A stretch of DNA of 64,000 nt, taken from positions 95,816 to 159,815 of the forward strand of contig NZ_SPEY01000051.1 in NCBI RefSeq assembly GCF_009360615.1, written 5' to 3'. Made by a program: the position numbers and the translations under genes. Shown piece by piece: positions 33,415 to 43,409 of this stretch. This DNA is from Comamonas sp. (GTDB lineage Bacteria > Pseudomonadota > Gammaproteobacteria > Burkholderiales > Burkholderiaceae_C). The first letter of the stretch is position 1, and every line of letters starts with the position of its first letter. The notes beneath the pieces are model-generated. The model was not told the DNA's origin. It was given only the letters and a program-made list of their open reading frames with translations, and did not search any database.

Positions 33415-34530
33415 TTACCAGGCCATCCAGACTTCCTCGGCCAGACCAAAAGCCGTGCTCGCACCCGAGCCGCTGGTCACGGCCACCACGCGTGTCGCTG
33501 CATCAGGTGCCTTGACAAAACAAGGGGCTTCGGCACTGGAGGGGTAGATGCCCGTCCAGCGCTCCACGACCCGGGCGTTGTCGATATGCAGTGCCTCGTT
33601 CATATGTCGCAGCATGAGCTGGTCGACGGCTTCGCTGGCAAAAGGCCGGGGTGCGCGGCCGTAGTGGTGCGAATCGCCCACCACCAGCGAGCCGTCGGCG
33701 CTCTGAACGGCAATCAGGTGGATGCCGTGCTTCAGGCTCTCGGCCTCCTCACGCTCCAGCTCGGCGCGCAGTGCAGCGGCTTCAGGAAGCGCGCTATAGC
33801 CCTCGTAGCGCACCAGGCTCAGATCCCCCATGACCGATCCTTCGAGCTTGAAGCCCGCTTGCGGCTGCACGCGCAGCATCTGCAACTGGCACAGCTGCAC
33901 CTGGTTGTCAGTCCATTCGCCAGCGAATAGCCCGCCTGGATCGGCGTTGTTGCAGACCACCACGCGTTCGGCATGGTAAGTGCCTCGCGAGGTGGTGACA
34001 CGCGGCGTTGCCACTTCCATCACGCTTTCACCAAAGCGGAAATCCACTCCCAGATCCTGCTGCAGCCACAGTGCCAGTTGCGGGATGGCGGTGCGCGACT
34101 CCACGCGCAGCTCGTGCGGGCTGTAGAGCACGGATTGCAGGGGTTCGGTGCGCAGCGCCGGATGACGCGCCGCGGCCTGAGCGGGCGTCAGCAGCTCGCA
34201 GCCCGCGCCCATCTCGGTTTGCATGAATGCCTCAAGCACCGCTGCCGCAGCAGGGCGGCGCGCCGTCAGCCACAGGCCGGCATGCAGGACATCGATACCG
34301 GCCTTGGGCGCAATCTCGGCCCAGACATCGCGTGAGCGCAAGGCGCGCCGCCAATGGGCACCGGCGCGCTGGCCCGTGATGGTGACAAAGCCGAAGTTGC
34401 GAATCGAGGCGCCCAGGCAGGTGCCGTCGCGCTCTATCACCAGCACGGAGCGGCCGCGCGCGGCCGCAGTATAGGCATGGGCCAGGCCGACAATGCCGGC
34501 GCCGACGACGATGAGGTCGTAGTGTTTCAT
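33415..34530 (-). CDS. FAD-dependent amine oxidase of aminophosphonate loci (TIGR03364/PbfD type)
   Basis: 371 residues; the ATG of MKHYDLIVVGAGIVG is preferred to the upstream GTG at 34590. N-terminal dinucleotide-binding GAGIVG (about residues 10-15) followed by VLVIERD, and C-terminal GIYPSS, SGSGAST and FGLAEEV as in DAO-family oxidases. This subfamily occurs with phosphonate transporters and is thought to deaminate substituted aminoethylphosphonates. It is downstream of an AEP-type ABC transporter in the same direction. Confidence 0.8.
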   Translation of the reverse strand: MKHYDLIVVGAGIVGLAHAYTAAARGRSVLVIERDGTCLGASIRNFGFVTITGQRAGAHWRRALRSRDVWAEIAPKAGIDVLHAGLWLTARRPAAAAVLEAFMQTEMGAGCELLTPAQAAARHPALRTEPLQSVLYSPHELRVESRTAIPQLALWLQQDLGVDFRFGESVMEVATPRVTTSRGTYHAERVVVCNNADPGGLFAGEWTDNQVQLCQLQMLRVQPQAGFKLEGSVMGDLSLVRYEGYSALPEAAALRAELEREEAESLKHGIHLIAVQSADGSLVVGDSHHYGRAPRPFASEAVDQLMLRHMNEALHIDNARVVERWTGIYPSSAEAPCFVKAPDAATRVVAVTSGSGASTAFGLAEEVWMAW

Positions 34531-34623
34531 GAGAGAAGCCTTCAAACAGACAAAGAGAGACCCTGCCGCACTGCCGACGCAGCGCAGCACAGAGAGGACG
34601 GCGAATCGAAGTGGCGGGAAACC

Positions 34624-36381
34624 TCAGCGATGACGCCAGTGCTGGGTACGCTTCTGCATCCAGGCATCCAGCACGGCAATCAGCACGCGACCGGCGGCGG
34701 CAGTGGCAAAGATCAGCGTGGCCATGGCAGCCGCAGGGGCGATATCGCCTGCGTCATCCATGGCCAGCACCGCCACCGAGGCCAGCGTGGTTTGCGGCGA
34801 ATACAGAAAAACGACGGCCGACACCGTGGTCATGGCATTCACAAAGAAATAGCCGGCCACCTGCATGACGGCAGGCAGGCATACGGGCAGATGGACACGC
34901 CACAGCAGCGTCCAGAACGGTACGCCCATGGAGTCGGCCACGCGCTCGTACTCGGCGTCCAGCTGCTGCAAGGCGGTAAGCTGAGTGATGTGTGCCACCG
35001 AGAAAAAATGCGCCACCGAGCACAGCACCAGAATGCCCATGGACCCGTACATAAAGTGCAGCGGATTGCTGCCCGCATTGAAGAACAGGATGTAGCCCAG
35101 GCCCAGCGCCAGCCCTGGCACCGCCATGGGCAGCGTGGCCACCGCGTGCAGCCACTGGCGCGCGCGCACCCAGCCCGCGGGCCTGGCCACCAGATAGGCG
35201 CTCAGAAAGCTCAGCAAGGCACCGATCACTGCCGTGGCCACGGCCATGGTCAGCGAGTTGGCGTAACTGGCCCAGCCGCCGCCGTCCATCATGTCGAACT
35301 GGTAGTGCTTGAAGCTCAGGCTCAAGTTGTAGGGCCAGAAGCTGACCAGGGATGCCAGCACGGCCACGCCCATCATCGCCAGCAGCGCCAAAGCCATCAG
35401 GCTGCAATACACCAGCAGCGCGCGGTCAAGCGCCGCGCAGGGCTGTGGCACCAGAGGCACGGCCCGCACGCTCATGGCTGCGGCCTGTCGGGCTCGCAAA
35501 TGTCGCTCGGCCGCAAAGGCCAGGCCTGCCGGCACCAGCAGCAGCATGGCCACCACCGCGCCCATGCCCAGATTCTGCTGTCCGATCACCTGCTTGTAGA
35601 TATCGGTGGCCAGCACCTGCGTGTTGCCGCCGATCACCTTGGGCACGCCGAAGTCCGTCACCACCAGCACAAAAACCACGATCCAGGCAATCATCAAACC
35701 GTAGCGGCTGGCCGGCAGCGTGACCTGGCAGAAGCTGCGCCAGCGTCCTGCGCCCAGCGTGGCGGCGGCCTCATACAGGCGTGCATCGCCAGAGGCCAGC
35801 GTGGTGCACAGAATCATCAGCGCATGCGGAAACGTCCACAGCACCGAACCCAGAATGATGCCAAACGGGCCGTAGGCCGTGCCGCCCGCCAACCAGCTCT
35901 TGAGCAGACCCTGGGCACCGAAAAGATAGATCAGGCTGATGGCCATGAGCAGCGACGGAGCCAGAAGAGGCACCAGGGCGACGGCGCGGAAGAGCCGCGC
36001 CAGCGGCATGCAACTGCGCATCACGCCGTAGGCATAGGCATAGGCCAGGGCCACACACAGGGTGCTGCTGACGGCCGACAGCCACAGGCTGTTGCACAGC
36101 GACAGGCCCACGCCCGGCATCTGCGCATAGGCGATGTACTGGGCCAGCCCCAGGAAGCGGCCGTCAGCCGATACAAGGCTGCGGCCCAGAAGCGTGCCCA
36201 CAGGCAGTCCGATTGCCACCAGCAACAGGGCCAGCAGGCCCAGCACCAGCGCGCCCAGCCAGAGCTTTTCCCCGTTGAAGACAGGAGTCTGCCGCGGCGC
36301 TGCGGAGCCACCTCGCTGTGTACGGCTGATCGCCGGGTCGAGCGGGAGGCCAGACGCCGAATCAATGGTGCGCAAGCTCAT
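34624..36381 (-). CDS. ABC transporter permease, fused double domain (aminophosphonate type)
   Basis: 585 residues with two binding-protein-dependent permease modules in one chain, each with about six helices and an EAA-type loop (EAAATLGAGRWRSFCQVTLPASRYG in part, and ERVADSMGVPFWTLLWRVHLP). This size and duplication match the 2-aminoethylphosphonate permeases PhnU/PhnV joined, and also ferric-iron FbpB; the locus context favours aminophosphonate. Overlaps the ATPase gene by 4 bases. Confidence 0.8.
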   Translation of the reverse strand: MSLRTIDSASGLPLDPAISRTQRGGSAAPRQTPVFNGEKLWLGALVLGLLALLLVAIGLPVGTLLGRSLVSADGRFLGLAQYIAYAQMPGVGLSLCNSLWLSAVSSTLCVALAYAYAYGVMRSCMPLARLFRAVALVPLLAPSLLMAISLIYLFGAQGLLKSWLAGGTAYGPFGIILGSVLWTFPHALMILCTTLASGDARLYEAAATLGAGRWRSFCQVTLPASRYGLMIAWIVVFVLVVTDFGVPKVIGGNTQVLATDIYKQVIGQQNLGMGAVVAMLLLVPAGLAFAAERHLRARQAAAMSVRAVPLVPQPCAALDRALLVYCSLMALALLAMMGVAVLASLVSFWPYNLSLSFKHYQFDMMDGGGWASYANSLTMAVATAVIGALLSFLSAYLVARPAGWVRARQWLHAVATLPMAVPGLALGLGYILFFNAGSNPLHFMYGSMGILVLCSVAHFFSVAHITQLTALQQLDAEYERVADSMGVPFWTLLWRVHLPVCLPAVMQVAGYFFVNAMTTVSAVVFLYSPQTTLASVAVLAMDDAGDIAPAAAMATLIFATAAAGRVLIAVLDAWMQKRTQHWRHR

Positions 36382-37454
36382 GCGATCCTCCGCAGATTCT
36401 CGGGGGGTGCCAGCGCCTGCAGCGCGGCTGGGGGCAGTTCCGCCAGTACCTCGCCCTGCAACCAGTCGGGAAGCGGGGTGTCATGGCGCAGCGGCCATTG
36501 CACATCGATCTGGCATTGCAGCGTGGGGCTGTAGACACGCACCAGCACCATGGAGCCCATGAACGAGGTCTCCACCACCCGCGCCCTCAGCAGATTGGGC
36601 AGCGCAGTGGGCTGCGCCGGGTGCAGCACCACGCTTTCAGGGCGAATCCCCACCAGCAAGGCATCTCCCGCAGCAAACCCCGCCGTGGCGCAATCCAGGC
36701 GTCCTTCGCCTACTCGCACCATGTTGCCAGCCTCGGCCACGGCGGGCAGCAGATTCATGCGCCCCACAAAGCCCGCAGCAAAGTGGCTGACGGGCCTGGC
36801 GTAGAGCTGCTCGGGCGCGCCCTGCTGTTCGATACGGCCCTGGTGCATGAGCACCACACGGTCGGCCATGGACAGTGCCTCCTCCTGATCATGCGTGACC
36901 ATCACGCAGGCAATGCCCAGCTGGCGCTGCAGCTGGCGGATCTCGCTGCGCAGTTCGGTGCGCACCTGGGCATCCAGCGCGGACAGCGGCTCGTCCAGCA
37001 ACAGCAGACGCGGGCACGGCGCCAGTGCCCGGGCCAGCGCAATGCGCTGCTGCTGGCCACCCGACATTTGCGCGGGATAGCGCTGCGCCTGCGCGCCCAG
37101 GCCGACCAGAGCCAGCAGCTCCTGCACCCTGGCCTGGACCTGCCCGGCAGGATGGCCCTTGAGGCCAAAGGCCACGTTCTGCGCAGCCGTCAGATTGGGG
37201 AACAGCGCATAGCTCTGGAACACCACGCCAAAGCCCCGGCGCGCGGCGGGCCAGCGCGTGATGTCCTCGCCCTGAAACAGAATGCGGCCCGCGTCGGCCT
37301 GCTCGATGCCGCACAGAATGCGCAGCAGCGTGGTCTTGCCGCAGCCCGAAGGGCCCAGCAGGCTGACGAACTCGCCCCCCTCCACCAGCAGGTCAATGTC
37401 GCGCAGCACCGGCTGGACCCGGTACTGCTTGGCAATATGGTCAATGCGCAGCAT
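36378..37454 (-). CDS. ABC transporter ATP-binding protein (PhnT-like)
   Basis: 358 residues. Walker A GPSGCGKTT (about 35-43), signature MSGGQQQR, Walker B LLLLDEPLSALD and switch His in VTHDQEEAL; a C-terminal TOBE-like domain follows from about 240. It energises the permease next to it. The family also includes iron and spermidine importers, so the substrate is taken from the neighbours. Confidence 0.85.
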   Translation of the reverse strand: MLRIDHIAKQYRVQPVLRDIDLLVEGGEFVSLLGPSGCGKTTLLRILCGIEQADAGRILFQGEDITRWPAARRGFGVVFQSYALFPNLTAAQNVAFGLKGHPAGQVQARVQELLALVGLGAQAQRYPAQMSGGQQQRIALARALAPCPRLLLLDEPLSALDAQVRTELRSEIRQLQRQLGIACVMVTHDQEEALSMADRVVLMHQGRIEQQGAPEQLYARPVSHFAAGFVGRMNLLPAVAEAGNMVRVGEGRLDCATAGFAAGDALLVGIRPESVVLHPAQPTALPNLLRARVVETSFMGSMVLVRVYSPTLQCQIDVQWPLRHDTPLPDWLQGEVLAELPPAALQALAPPENLRRIA

Positions 37455-37585
37455 GTATCTCTTTCAACGTGCAAACAATCCGAAGGTCGTTCCGATCTGT
37501 ATCGCTCGAAATGCCCACCGCTGCATGTGCAGACCCGTTTCGCCAGTGACAGCGAGCAAGGGCAACCCCGCAGCGAGGCTATCGT

Positions 37586-37652
37586 CCCCCTCCGGCGCTC
37601 AGCGCCAGAGAGGGGGAAGGCGCGGCGCCGCCAAGGCGAAGCGCCTCAGGGG
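37586..37652. repeat. GC-rich palindromic element between binding-protein and ATPase genes
   Basis: CCCCCT (37586-37591) and GGCGCT (37594-37599) pair with AGCGCC (37601-37606) and AGGGGG (37611-37616). A second GC-rich part (GGCGCCGCC, then GGCGAAGCGCC) follows to 37652. It fills most of a 200-base gap inside the operon. I recall similar intergenic palindromes in Comamonadaceae genomes; only one copy is seen here. Confidence 0.55.
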
Positions 37653-37655
37653 GTG

Positions 37656-38705
37656 TTATTTCTTCTCCGCCTTGGCTTCGTACCGACGCGACCATTCGGC
37701 CAAGATACGATCACGGTTAGCCGCTGCCCAGTTGAAGTCGTTCCTGGCCAGTCGCTTTTCCAGATCGGCCGGAATGAACTCGTGCTTTTCCTGGGCCTCG
37801 GGCAAGGCCAGCACGGCAAAGTTGGCTGCGTAGAGCTTGTTGGCATCGGGCGTCACCGCCCAGTCGGCCAGGGCCTTGGCAGCCTCCTGCTTCTTGCTGG
37901 TCTTCAGAATGGCGGTGGCTTCCACATCCCAGCCCAGGCCTTCCCGGGGGAAGACGATGTCGATGGGCGCTCCATCCTTCTTGGTCTTGTTGGCGCGGTA
38001 TTCAAAGCTCAGGCCCACGGGAAACTCGCCCGCGCCGGCCTGGCGACAGGGCTTGGAGCCGCTGTGCGTGTACACGCCGATATTCTGGTGCAGCGCATCC
38101 ATATAAGCCCAGCCCTTGTCCTCGCCCATCATCTGCAGCCACGCGGCCACCATCAGATAGCCCGTACCGCTGGACGCCGGATGGGGCATGGTGATCGCAC
38201 CCTTGAACTCGGGTCTGGTCAGGTCGACCCAGGTGGCTGGCGTGGGCAGCTTGCGTTTTTGGCCTTCCACGGTGTTGAAGCAGACGGCGGACGACCACAG
38301 ATCCATGCCCACCCAACTCGGCGTGGCTGCTGCATCGCGCATGCTGGAGCGCACCCTGGCCAGGTTCCTGGGCGCATAGGGCTGCAGCATGCCTTGCTTG
38401 TCCAGCAGCATCAGCGAAGTGGCGGCCACGCCCCAGATCACATCGGCCTGAGGGTTGGCTTTCTCGGCCAGCAGGCGGGCGGTGATGATGCCCGTGCTGT
38501 CACGCACGAACTTCAGTTCGATCTCGGGATGGGCTTTTTCAAAACCCGCTTTATAGGCCTTGATCTGGTCGGCCTCCAGGGCCGAATACACCAGCAGATC
38601 GGTCCTGGCCTGGGCGGCGGAAGCCAGGCCCAACAAGGCCGTGGCAACCGTGGCAAAGGCGCTCAAGGTGAAGCGGCGAGTGGCGGGTGCAAAAGCGTGA
38701 CGCAT
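37656..38705 (-). CDS. Periplasmic binding protein (PhnS-like, 2-aminoethylphosphonate type)
   Basis: 349 residues from ATG at 38705 (MRHAFAPATRRFTLSAF...), which gives a good signal peptide with cleavage after AAQA near residue 34. The mature start TDLLVYSALEADQIKAYKAGFEK and WGVAATSLMLLDKQGMLQPYAP are typical of the AEP/iron type 2 periplasmic-binding group. First gene of the operon. An upstream in-frame start at 38783 would spoil the signal peptide. Confidence 0.8.
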   Translation of the reverse strand: MRHAFAPATRRFTLSAFATVATALLGLASAAQARTDLLVYSALEADQIKAYKAGFEKAHPEIELKFVRDSTGIITARLLAEKANPQADVIWGVAATSLMLLDKQGMLQPYAPRNLARVRSSMRDAAATPSWVGMDLWSSAVCFNTVEGQKRKLPTPATWVDLTRPEFKGAITMPHPASSGTGYLMVAAWLQMMGEDKGWAYMDALHQNIGVYTHSGSKPCRQAGAGEFPVGLSFEYRANKTKKDGAPIDIVFPREGLGWDVEATAILKTSKKQEAAKALADWAVTPDANKLYAANFAVLALPEAQEKHEFIPADLEKRLARNDFNWAAANRDRILAEWSRRYEAKAEKK

Positions 38706-39050
38706 GGATAACAGTCCCTTGGATTGATCTTTGCCGCCGACCAACGCGATCCTTTGCGGCATGAGGGAACTGTAGAAACTCACTGTGAAACGCTGGTGTC
38801 ACAGAACTGAAATCTGCCAAGGGTGTCATCAGCAAACTTTGTAGTCAGCGCGCCGCACCGGCGTCCGTCATCGATACGCTATTGATTCAAAAGCATATTG
38901 CGCTTTATCTACCTCATATTTATATATAAAACCATTTATATACAAACATATATAAGCACAAGCAGCTATCGAAATCAAAGCAAACCATCCGCATTGCCGG
39001 CTGCAGCGTTCATGTTGAAATCCGGGGACTGCTTTCTTGAAGACTTGGTC
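38706..39050. other. Divergent regulatory region between phnS-like and LysR genes
   Basis: 345 bases without a gene. It contains a very AT-rich tract (about 38907-38956, with TTTATATA repeats) suited to promoters, a dispersed repeat copy at 38953-38979, and in-frame but unconserved sequence before the LysR start. LysR target sites (T-N11-A) are likely in the AT-rich tract, but none stands out. Confidence 0.5.
38953..38979 (-). repeat. Dispersed repeat copy upstream of the LysR gene
   Basis: On the minus strand it reads GATTTCGATAGCTGCTTGTGCTT, the same core as the copies at 19486, 29193 and 33321. Confidence 0.6.
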
Positions 39051-39917
39051 ATGTTTGCCACACAGCTCAAATCCTTTTTCTGGGTCGCCCGTCTCGGCAG
39101 CATCACGCAGGCTGCGCGCCAGCTGGGGCTGAGCCAGCCCACGGTCACAGCGCAGATCAAGGCCCTGGAGGAGCAATATGAGGTCGAGCTATTCACGCGC
39201 CAGAGCGGAAGGCTGGCCATCACCGATGCGGGCCTGAAGCTGCTGCCCGGGATAGAGAAGCTGCTGCTGCAGTCTGCCCAGATCGAATCGGCGCTGCGCC
39301 AGTCGGGTCATGTCAACCAGGGCCAGCTGCGCATAGGCGCCACCGCACCCTACTATGTGCTGGACATCGTCAAGCGCTATCAGCAGCAGTATGCGCTGGT
39401 GGAGGTGAGTATCGTCAATGGCAATTCGCGCCAGATGATTCAGGCACTGGCGGAGTACCAGGTGGATCTGGCGACCTCTTCGCACCTGGACACCGACCCG
39501 CGCCTGCTGCGCCTGGAGCTGGGGCGCGACCCGCTGGCCCTGGTCGTGCACCGGCAGCATGTGCTGGCCAGGCAGAAGTCCGTCGATATCAGGGATCTGG
39601 CCCAGGACACGCTGATCCTGCGCGAGCGCGGCTCCGTGACCCGACAGATGACCGAGCAGATGCTGGAAGCGGCCCAGGTGATCCCGCAACGGGTGCTGGA
39701 AATTGCCAGCCGAGAATCCATACGCGAGGCCGTGATCCGCCAGATGGGTATCAGTATTTTTGCGCGGCACGAAGCATCGGCACACCCGGACCTCGTCGTG
39801 CTCGATCTGGAAGGCGAGGTGCCTTGCCTGCCCGAATACCTGTACTGCCTGCGCGAGCGAAGCGATGCACAGCTGATCCAGCCATTTCTGCAGATGGCCG
39901 AATCAAGGACGCGCTAA
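39051..39917 (+). CDS. LysR-type regulator of the aminophosphonate locus
   Basis: 288 residues from ATG at 39051 (MFATQLKSFFWVARLGSITQAARQLG...), the canonical family start; an in-frame start at 38898 adds 51 residues of AT-rich noise. The helix-turn-helix is at about 15-38 (GSITQAARQLGLSQPTVTAQIKALE) and an effector domain follows. CysB/CbbR-like opening 'LKSFFWVARLGSITQAA' is often seen in regulators beside AEP transport genes. Its 3' end overlaps rmlC by 4 bases on the other strand. Confidence 0.85.
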   Translation: MFATQLKSFFWVARLGSITQAARQLGLSQPTVTAQIKALEEQYEVELFTRQSGRLAITDAGLKLLPGIEKLLLQSAQIESALRQSGHVNQGQLRIGATAPYYVLDIVKRYQQQYALVEVSIVNGNSRQMIQALAEYQVDLATSSHLDTDPRLLRLELGRDPLALVVHRQHVLARQKSVDIRDLAQDTLILRERGSVTRQMTEQMLEAAQVIPQRVLEIASRESIREAVIRQMGISIFARHEASAHPDLVVLDLEGEVPCLPEYLYCLRERSDAQLIQPFLQMAESRTR

Positions 39918-40465
39918 TCGAACAGTTCTGCCTGCTTGAATGCGGGCTGATTCCTGTCCTTTTCGGACAAGGAAAACTCGATATCGAGCTGGGGCCAGGC
40001 AATACCCAGGTCCGGATCGTTCCAGAGCAGGCCCCGATCCGACACGGGCGCGTAATAGGCCGTGGTCTTGTAGACAAAGTCCGCCGTGTCGCTGAGCACC
40101 ACAAAGCCATGGGCAAAGCCCGGTGGAATCCAGAGCTGGCGGTGATTCTCGGCGCTCAGCTCCGCGCCCACCCATTGACCAAAAGTGGGCGAGCTGCGAC
40201 GGATATCCACGGCCACATCGAACACCGCACCCGAGATCACACGCACCAGCTTGCCCTGGGCATGGGGCGGCAGCTGGTAGTGCAGCCCGCGCAGCACGCC
40301 CTTGCTGCTGCGGCTGTGGTTGTCCTGTATGAACGCGTGGCTCGTGCCCGTGGCCTGGTTGAAGAGGTCCTGGCGAAAGCTTTCCAGAAAAAAGCCACGC
40401 GCATCCCCAAACACCTTGGGCTCGATCAGAAAGACATCGGGAATCGCCAAAGGCGTGAACTTCAT
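39914..40465 (-). CDS. rmlC: dTDP-4-dehydrorhamnose 3,5-epimerase
   Basis: 183 residues of cupin fold. Family signatures are [18 protein letters not shown] ([15 protein letters not shown]), [18 protein letters not shown] with the catalytic His, and [15 protein letters not shown]. Third enzyme of dTDP-L-rhamnose synthesis. Start overlaps the rmlA stop by 4 bases. Gene order here is rmlB-D-A-C. Confidence 0.95.
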   Translation of the reverse strand: MKFTPLAIPDVFLIEPKVFGDARGFFLESFRQDLFNQATGTSHAFIQDNHSRSSKGVLRGLHYQLPPHAQGKLVRVISGAVFDVAVDIRRSSPTFGQWVGAELSAENHRQLWIPPGFAHGFVVLSDTADFVYKTTAYYAPVSDRGLLWNDPDLGIAWPQLDIEFSLSEKDRNQPAFKQAELFD

Positions 40466-41352
40466 ACGCGCACCTTTTCCTTGAGCACCTGCAGCAGGTA
40501 TTGTCCGTAGCCATTCTTGACCAGCGCCTGGCCCAGCTTCTCCAGTTGAGCGGCATCAATCCATTTCTGGCGATAGGCAATTTCTTCCGGGCAGGCCACT
40601 TTCAGGCCTTGGCGCTGCTGCAGGGTGGCGATGAATTGCCCCGCTTCGAGCAGGCTGTCATGCGTGCCGGTGTCCAGCCAGGCATAGCCACGACCCATGA
40701 GCTCGACATTGAGCTTGCCTTGCTGCAGATACATGCCGTTGAGGTCCGTGATCTCCAGCTCGCCGCGCGCCGAAGGCTTGACCTGCTTGGCCAGCTCCAC
40801 CACCTGCTCGTCGTAGAAGTACAGGCCGGTGACCGCATAGTTGCTCTTGGGCTGCTTGGGCTTTTCTTCGAGCGACAGCACTTTGCCTGCAGCATCAAAC
40901 TCGGCCACACCGTAGCGCTCGGGGTCTTGCACATGGTAGGCAAACACCGTGGCACCGGTCTGCCGCGCATCGGCCTTCTTGAGCAGCGGCTGGAAGTCAT
41001 GACCGTAGTAGATGTTGTCCCCCAGCACCAGGGCACTGGGAGCGCCGTCGAGGAATTTTTCGCCAATCAGGAAGGCCTGGGCCAGGCCGTCGGGGCTGGG
41101 CTGCACCTCGTACTGAAGATTCAGGCCCCACTGGCTGCCGTCGCCCAGCAGTTGCTCGAAACGCGGCGTATCCTGCGGCGTGCTGATGATCAGAATGTCC
41201 CGGATCCCCGCCAGCATCAGCGTGCTCAGCGGGTAGTAGATCATGGGCTTGTCGTAGATGGGCAGCAGCTGTTTGCTGATGGCCAGGGTGGCGGGGTGCA
41301 GACGGGTGCCGGAGCCGCCAGCCAGAATGATGCCTTTGCGCTGTATCGTCAT
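40462..41352 (-). CDS. rmlA: Glucose-1-phosphate thymidylyltransferase
   Basis: 296 residues from ATG at 41352 ([20 protein letters not shown]...). Nucleotidyltransferase signature GGSGTRLHP (about 12-20), [24 protein letters not shown] and [19 protein letters not shown] are diagnostic for RmlA. It makes dTDP-glucose, the first step, and is normally feedback-inhibited by dTDP-rhamnose. Confidence 0.95.
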   Translation of the reverse strand: MTIQRKGIILAGGSGTRLHPATLAISKQLLPIYDKPMIYYPLSTLMLAGIRDILIISTPQDTPRFEQLLGDGSQWGLNLQYEVQPSPDGLAQAFLIGEKFLDGAPSALVLGDNIYYGHDFQPLLKKADARQTGATVFAYHVQDPERYGVAEFDAAGKVLSLEEKPKQPKSNYAVTGLYFYDEQVVELAKQVKPSARGELEITDLNGMYLQQGKLNVELMGRGYAWLDTGTHDSLLEAGQFIATLQQRQGLKVACPEEIAYRQKWIDAAQLEKLGQALVKNGYGQYLLQVLKEKVRV

Positions 41353-41413
41353 GATGAATCGATGAATGGCCTCCAGCGCTGTACCGATCAGCGCTCGAAG
41401 CGAGTTTTGAGAA

Positions 41414-42295
41414 TTACAGGATCTCGCGCAGCATGCGCTCCACGCCATGCTGCCATGCAGGCAGGTGCAGTTGCAGGGTCGCTTGCAGCTTGTGCGTATC
41501 CAGGCGCGAGTTCAAGGGCCTTACAGCCGCTGTCGGGAACGCCGATGTCGGCACGGCGGCGATGCTTTGCACCTTCCAGCCCAGATCCGGGCGCAGATTC
41601 TGAGCGCGCTCGATCACATGGCTGGCATAGGCATGCCAGTTGGTTTCTCCTGCCGCAACCAGATGGTAGAGACCGCCATCGTCTTCATGGGCGCTCACAT
41701 GCCGCACGGCGTGGGCCGTGACGTCGGCAATCAGATCGGCGCCGGTGGGGGCCCCCCATTGATCGTTGATCACGCTGAGCGCTTCACGCTCCTGCGCCAG
41801 GCGCAGCATGGTCTTGGCAAAGTTGCCGCCACGCGCAGCATAGACCCAGCTGGTGCGAAAAATCAGATGGCGGCAATGCGTGGCCGCAATCCGCTGCTCG
41901 CCTTCGAGCTTGGTGCGGCCATAGACCGATAGCGGCCCGGTGGCATCACCCTCCTTGCGTGCCCCACTGCCGGAGCCGTCGAACACATAGTCGGTGCTGT
42001 AGTGCACCAGCAGGGCGCCCAGGCTTTTGGCTTCCTGCGCCATGACCTCGGGTGCCTCGGCGTTCAGGCGCCGAGCCAGATCCGGCTCGCTCTCGGCCTT
42101 GTCCACCGCCGTATGGGCCGCGGCATTGACGATCACATCCGGGCGCATGCCGCGAATGGTATTCGCCAACACCGACAGATCACTGATATCGCCACCCGTC
42201 TGCCGGTCCAGCGCAATCACCTCGCCCAATGGCGCGAGACTGCGCTGCAGCTCCCAGCCGACCTGACCGTTCTTGCCCAGCAGCAGCAGCTTCAT
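41414..42295 (-). CDS. rmlD: dTDP-4-dehydrorhamnose reductase
   Basis: 293 residues. N-terminal NADPH-binding [10 protein letters not shown] (about 7-16), [10 protein letters not shown] and the SDR catalytic pattern YGRTKLEGE. Final step to dTDP-L-rhamnose. Overlaps the rmlB stop by 4 bases; 61 bases separate it from rmlA. Confidence 0.95.
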   Translation of the reverse strand: MKLLLLGKNGQVGWELQRSLAPLGEVIALDRQTGGDISDLSVLANTIRGMRPDVIVNAAAHTAVDKAESEPDLARRLNAEAPEVMAQEAKSLGALLVHYSTDYVFDGSGSGARKEGDATGPLSVYGRTKLEGEQRIAATHCRHLIFRTSWVYAARGGNFAKTMLRLAQEREALSVINDQWGAPTGADLIADVTAHAVRHVSAHEDDGGLYHLVAAGETNWHAYASHVIERAQNLRPDLGWKVQSIAAVPTSAFPTAAVRPLNSRLDTHKLQATLQLHLPAWQHGVERMLREIL

Positions 42296-43362
42296 GCCGA
42301 AGCCTCGCCTGTGTACTGCTTCTGCACCCAGTCACGGTAGGCGCCCGACTGCACGTTGGCCACCCACTCGGGGTTGGCCAGATACCACTGCACGGTCTTG
42401 CGAATGCCGGTCTCGAAGGTCTCGGCCGGCTTCCAGCCCAGCTCGCGCTCCAGCTTGCGCGCATCGATCGCATAGCGGCGATCATGGCCGGGACGGTCGG
42501 TCACATAGGTGATCTGCTCGGCATAGGCCTTGCCGTCGGCGCGCGGGCGCAGCTCGTCGAGCAGGCTGCACACGGTCTTGACGATGTCGATATTGGCCTT
42601 CTCGTTCCAGCCGCCCACGTTGTAGGTCTCGCCCAGCTGACCGGCCTCGAGCACGCGACGGATGGCGCTGCAATGGTCCCGCACATACAGCCAGTCACGC
42701 ACCTGCATGCCATCGCCGTAGATGGGCAGCGGCTTGCCAGCCAGCGCATTGACAATGACCAGCGGGATCAGCTTTTCGGGGAAGTGCAGAGGGCCGTAGT
42801 TGTTGCTGCAGTTGGTCGTCAGCACCGGCAGGCCGTAGGTGTGGTGCCAGGCACGCACCAGATGGTCAGAAGCCGCCTTGCTGGCCGAGTACGGGCTGTT
42901 GGGCTCGTAATTGTGCTCCTCGGTAAACGCGGGGTCCGTGGGCGCCAGCGTGCCATAGACTTCGTCGGTGGAGACATGCAGAAAGCGGAAGCCGGACCTG
43001 GCCTCGCCTTCCAGACCGCTCCAATAGGCACGCACCGCCTCCAGCAGGCGGAAAGTGCCCACCACATTGGTCTGGATGAAATCCTCGGGGCCATGAATCG
43101 AGCGATCCACATGCGATTCGGCCGCAAAGTTCACCACGGCACGTGGCTGATACTGCGCCAGCAGTTGCGCCAGTGTGGCACTGTCGCCGATATCGGCCTG
43201 CACAAACACATGACGGGCATCGCCCTTCAAGCTGGCGAGATTTTCGAGATTGCCCGCATAGGTCAGCTTGTCGATATTGACCACGGGTTCGCTCCCATGC
43301 GCCAGCCAGTCGAGAACAAAGTTGGCGCCGATAAAACCTGCACCGCCGGTTACAAAAATCAT
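42292..43362 (-). CDS. rmlB: dTDP-glucose 4,6-dehydratase
   Basis: 356 residues. SDR signatures [11 protein letters not shown] (6-16), [11 protein letters not shown] and [14 protein letters not shown] with the catalytic Tyr-Lys. Makes dTDP-4-keto-6-deoxyglucose. First gene of the rml operon and the probable supplier for the rhamnosyltransferases at 22554-24585. Confidence 0.96.
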   Translation of the reverse strand: MIFVTGGAGFIGANFVLDWLAHGSEPVVNIDKLTYAGNLENLASLKGDARHVFVQADIGDSATLAQLLAQYQPRAVVNFAAESHVDRSIHGPEDFIQTNVVGTFRLLEAVRAYWSGLEGEARSGFRFLHVSTDEVYGTLAPTDPAFTEEHNYEPNSPYSASKAASDHLVRAWHHTYGLPVLTTNCSNNYGPLHFPEKLIPLVIVNALAGKPLPIYGDGMQVRDWLYVRDHCSAIRRVLEAGQLGETYNVGGWNEKANIDIVKTVCSLLDELRPRADGKAYAEQITYVTDRPGHDRRYAIDARKLERELGWKPAETFETGIRKTVQWYLANPEWVANVQSGAYRDWVQKQYTGEASA

Positions 43363-43409
43363 GGAAACAACCTCAAGTCAAATTCGAATCATTTCAAAGA
43401 GCAAAGCGT

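Noticed and set aside
34354..36534. Plus-strand open frame of 726 codons opposite the permease
   Set aside because: Antisense to a well-supported permease; composition is His/Gln/Arg-rich low complexity and it spans gene boundaries.
36483..38711. Plus-strand open frame of 742 codons opposite the ATPase and binding-protein genes
   Set aside because: Antisense shadow crossing two genes and an intergenic palindrome; no conserved motif.
41345..41415. Possible dispersed-repeat copy between rmlD and rmlA
   Set aside because: Contains AGCGCTGGAGGCC on the minus strand, reminiscent of the repeat tail, but the core is absent, so it is not counted.
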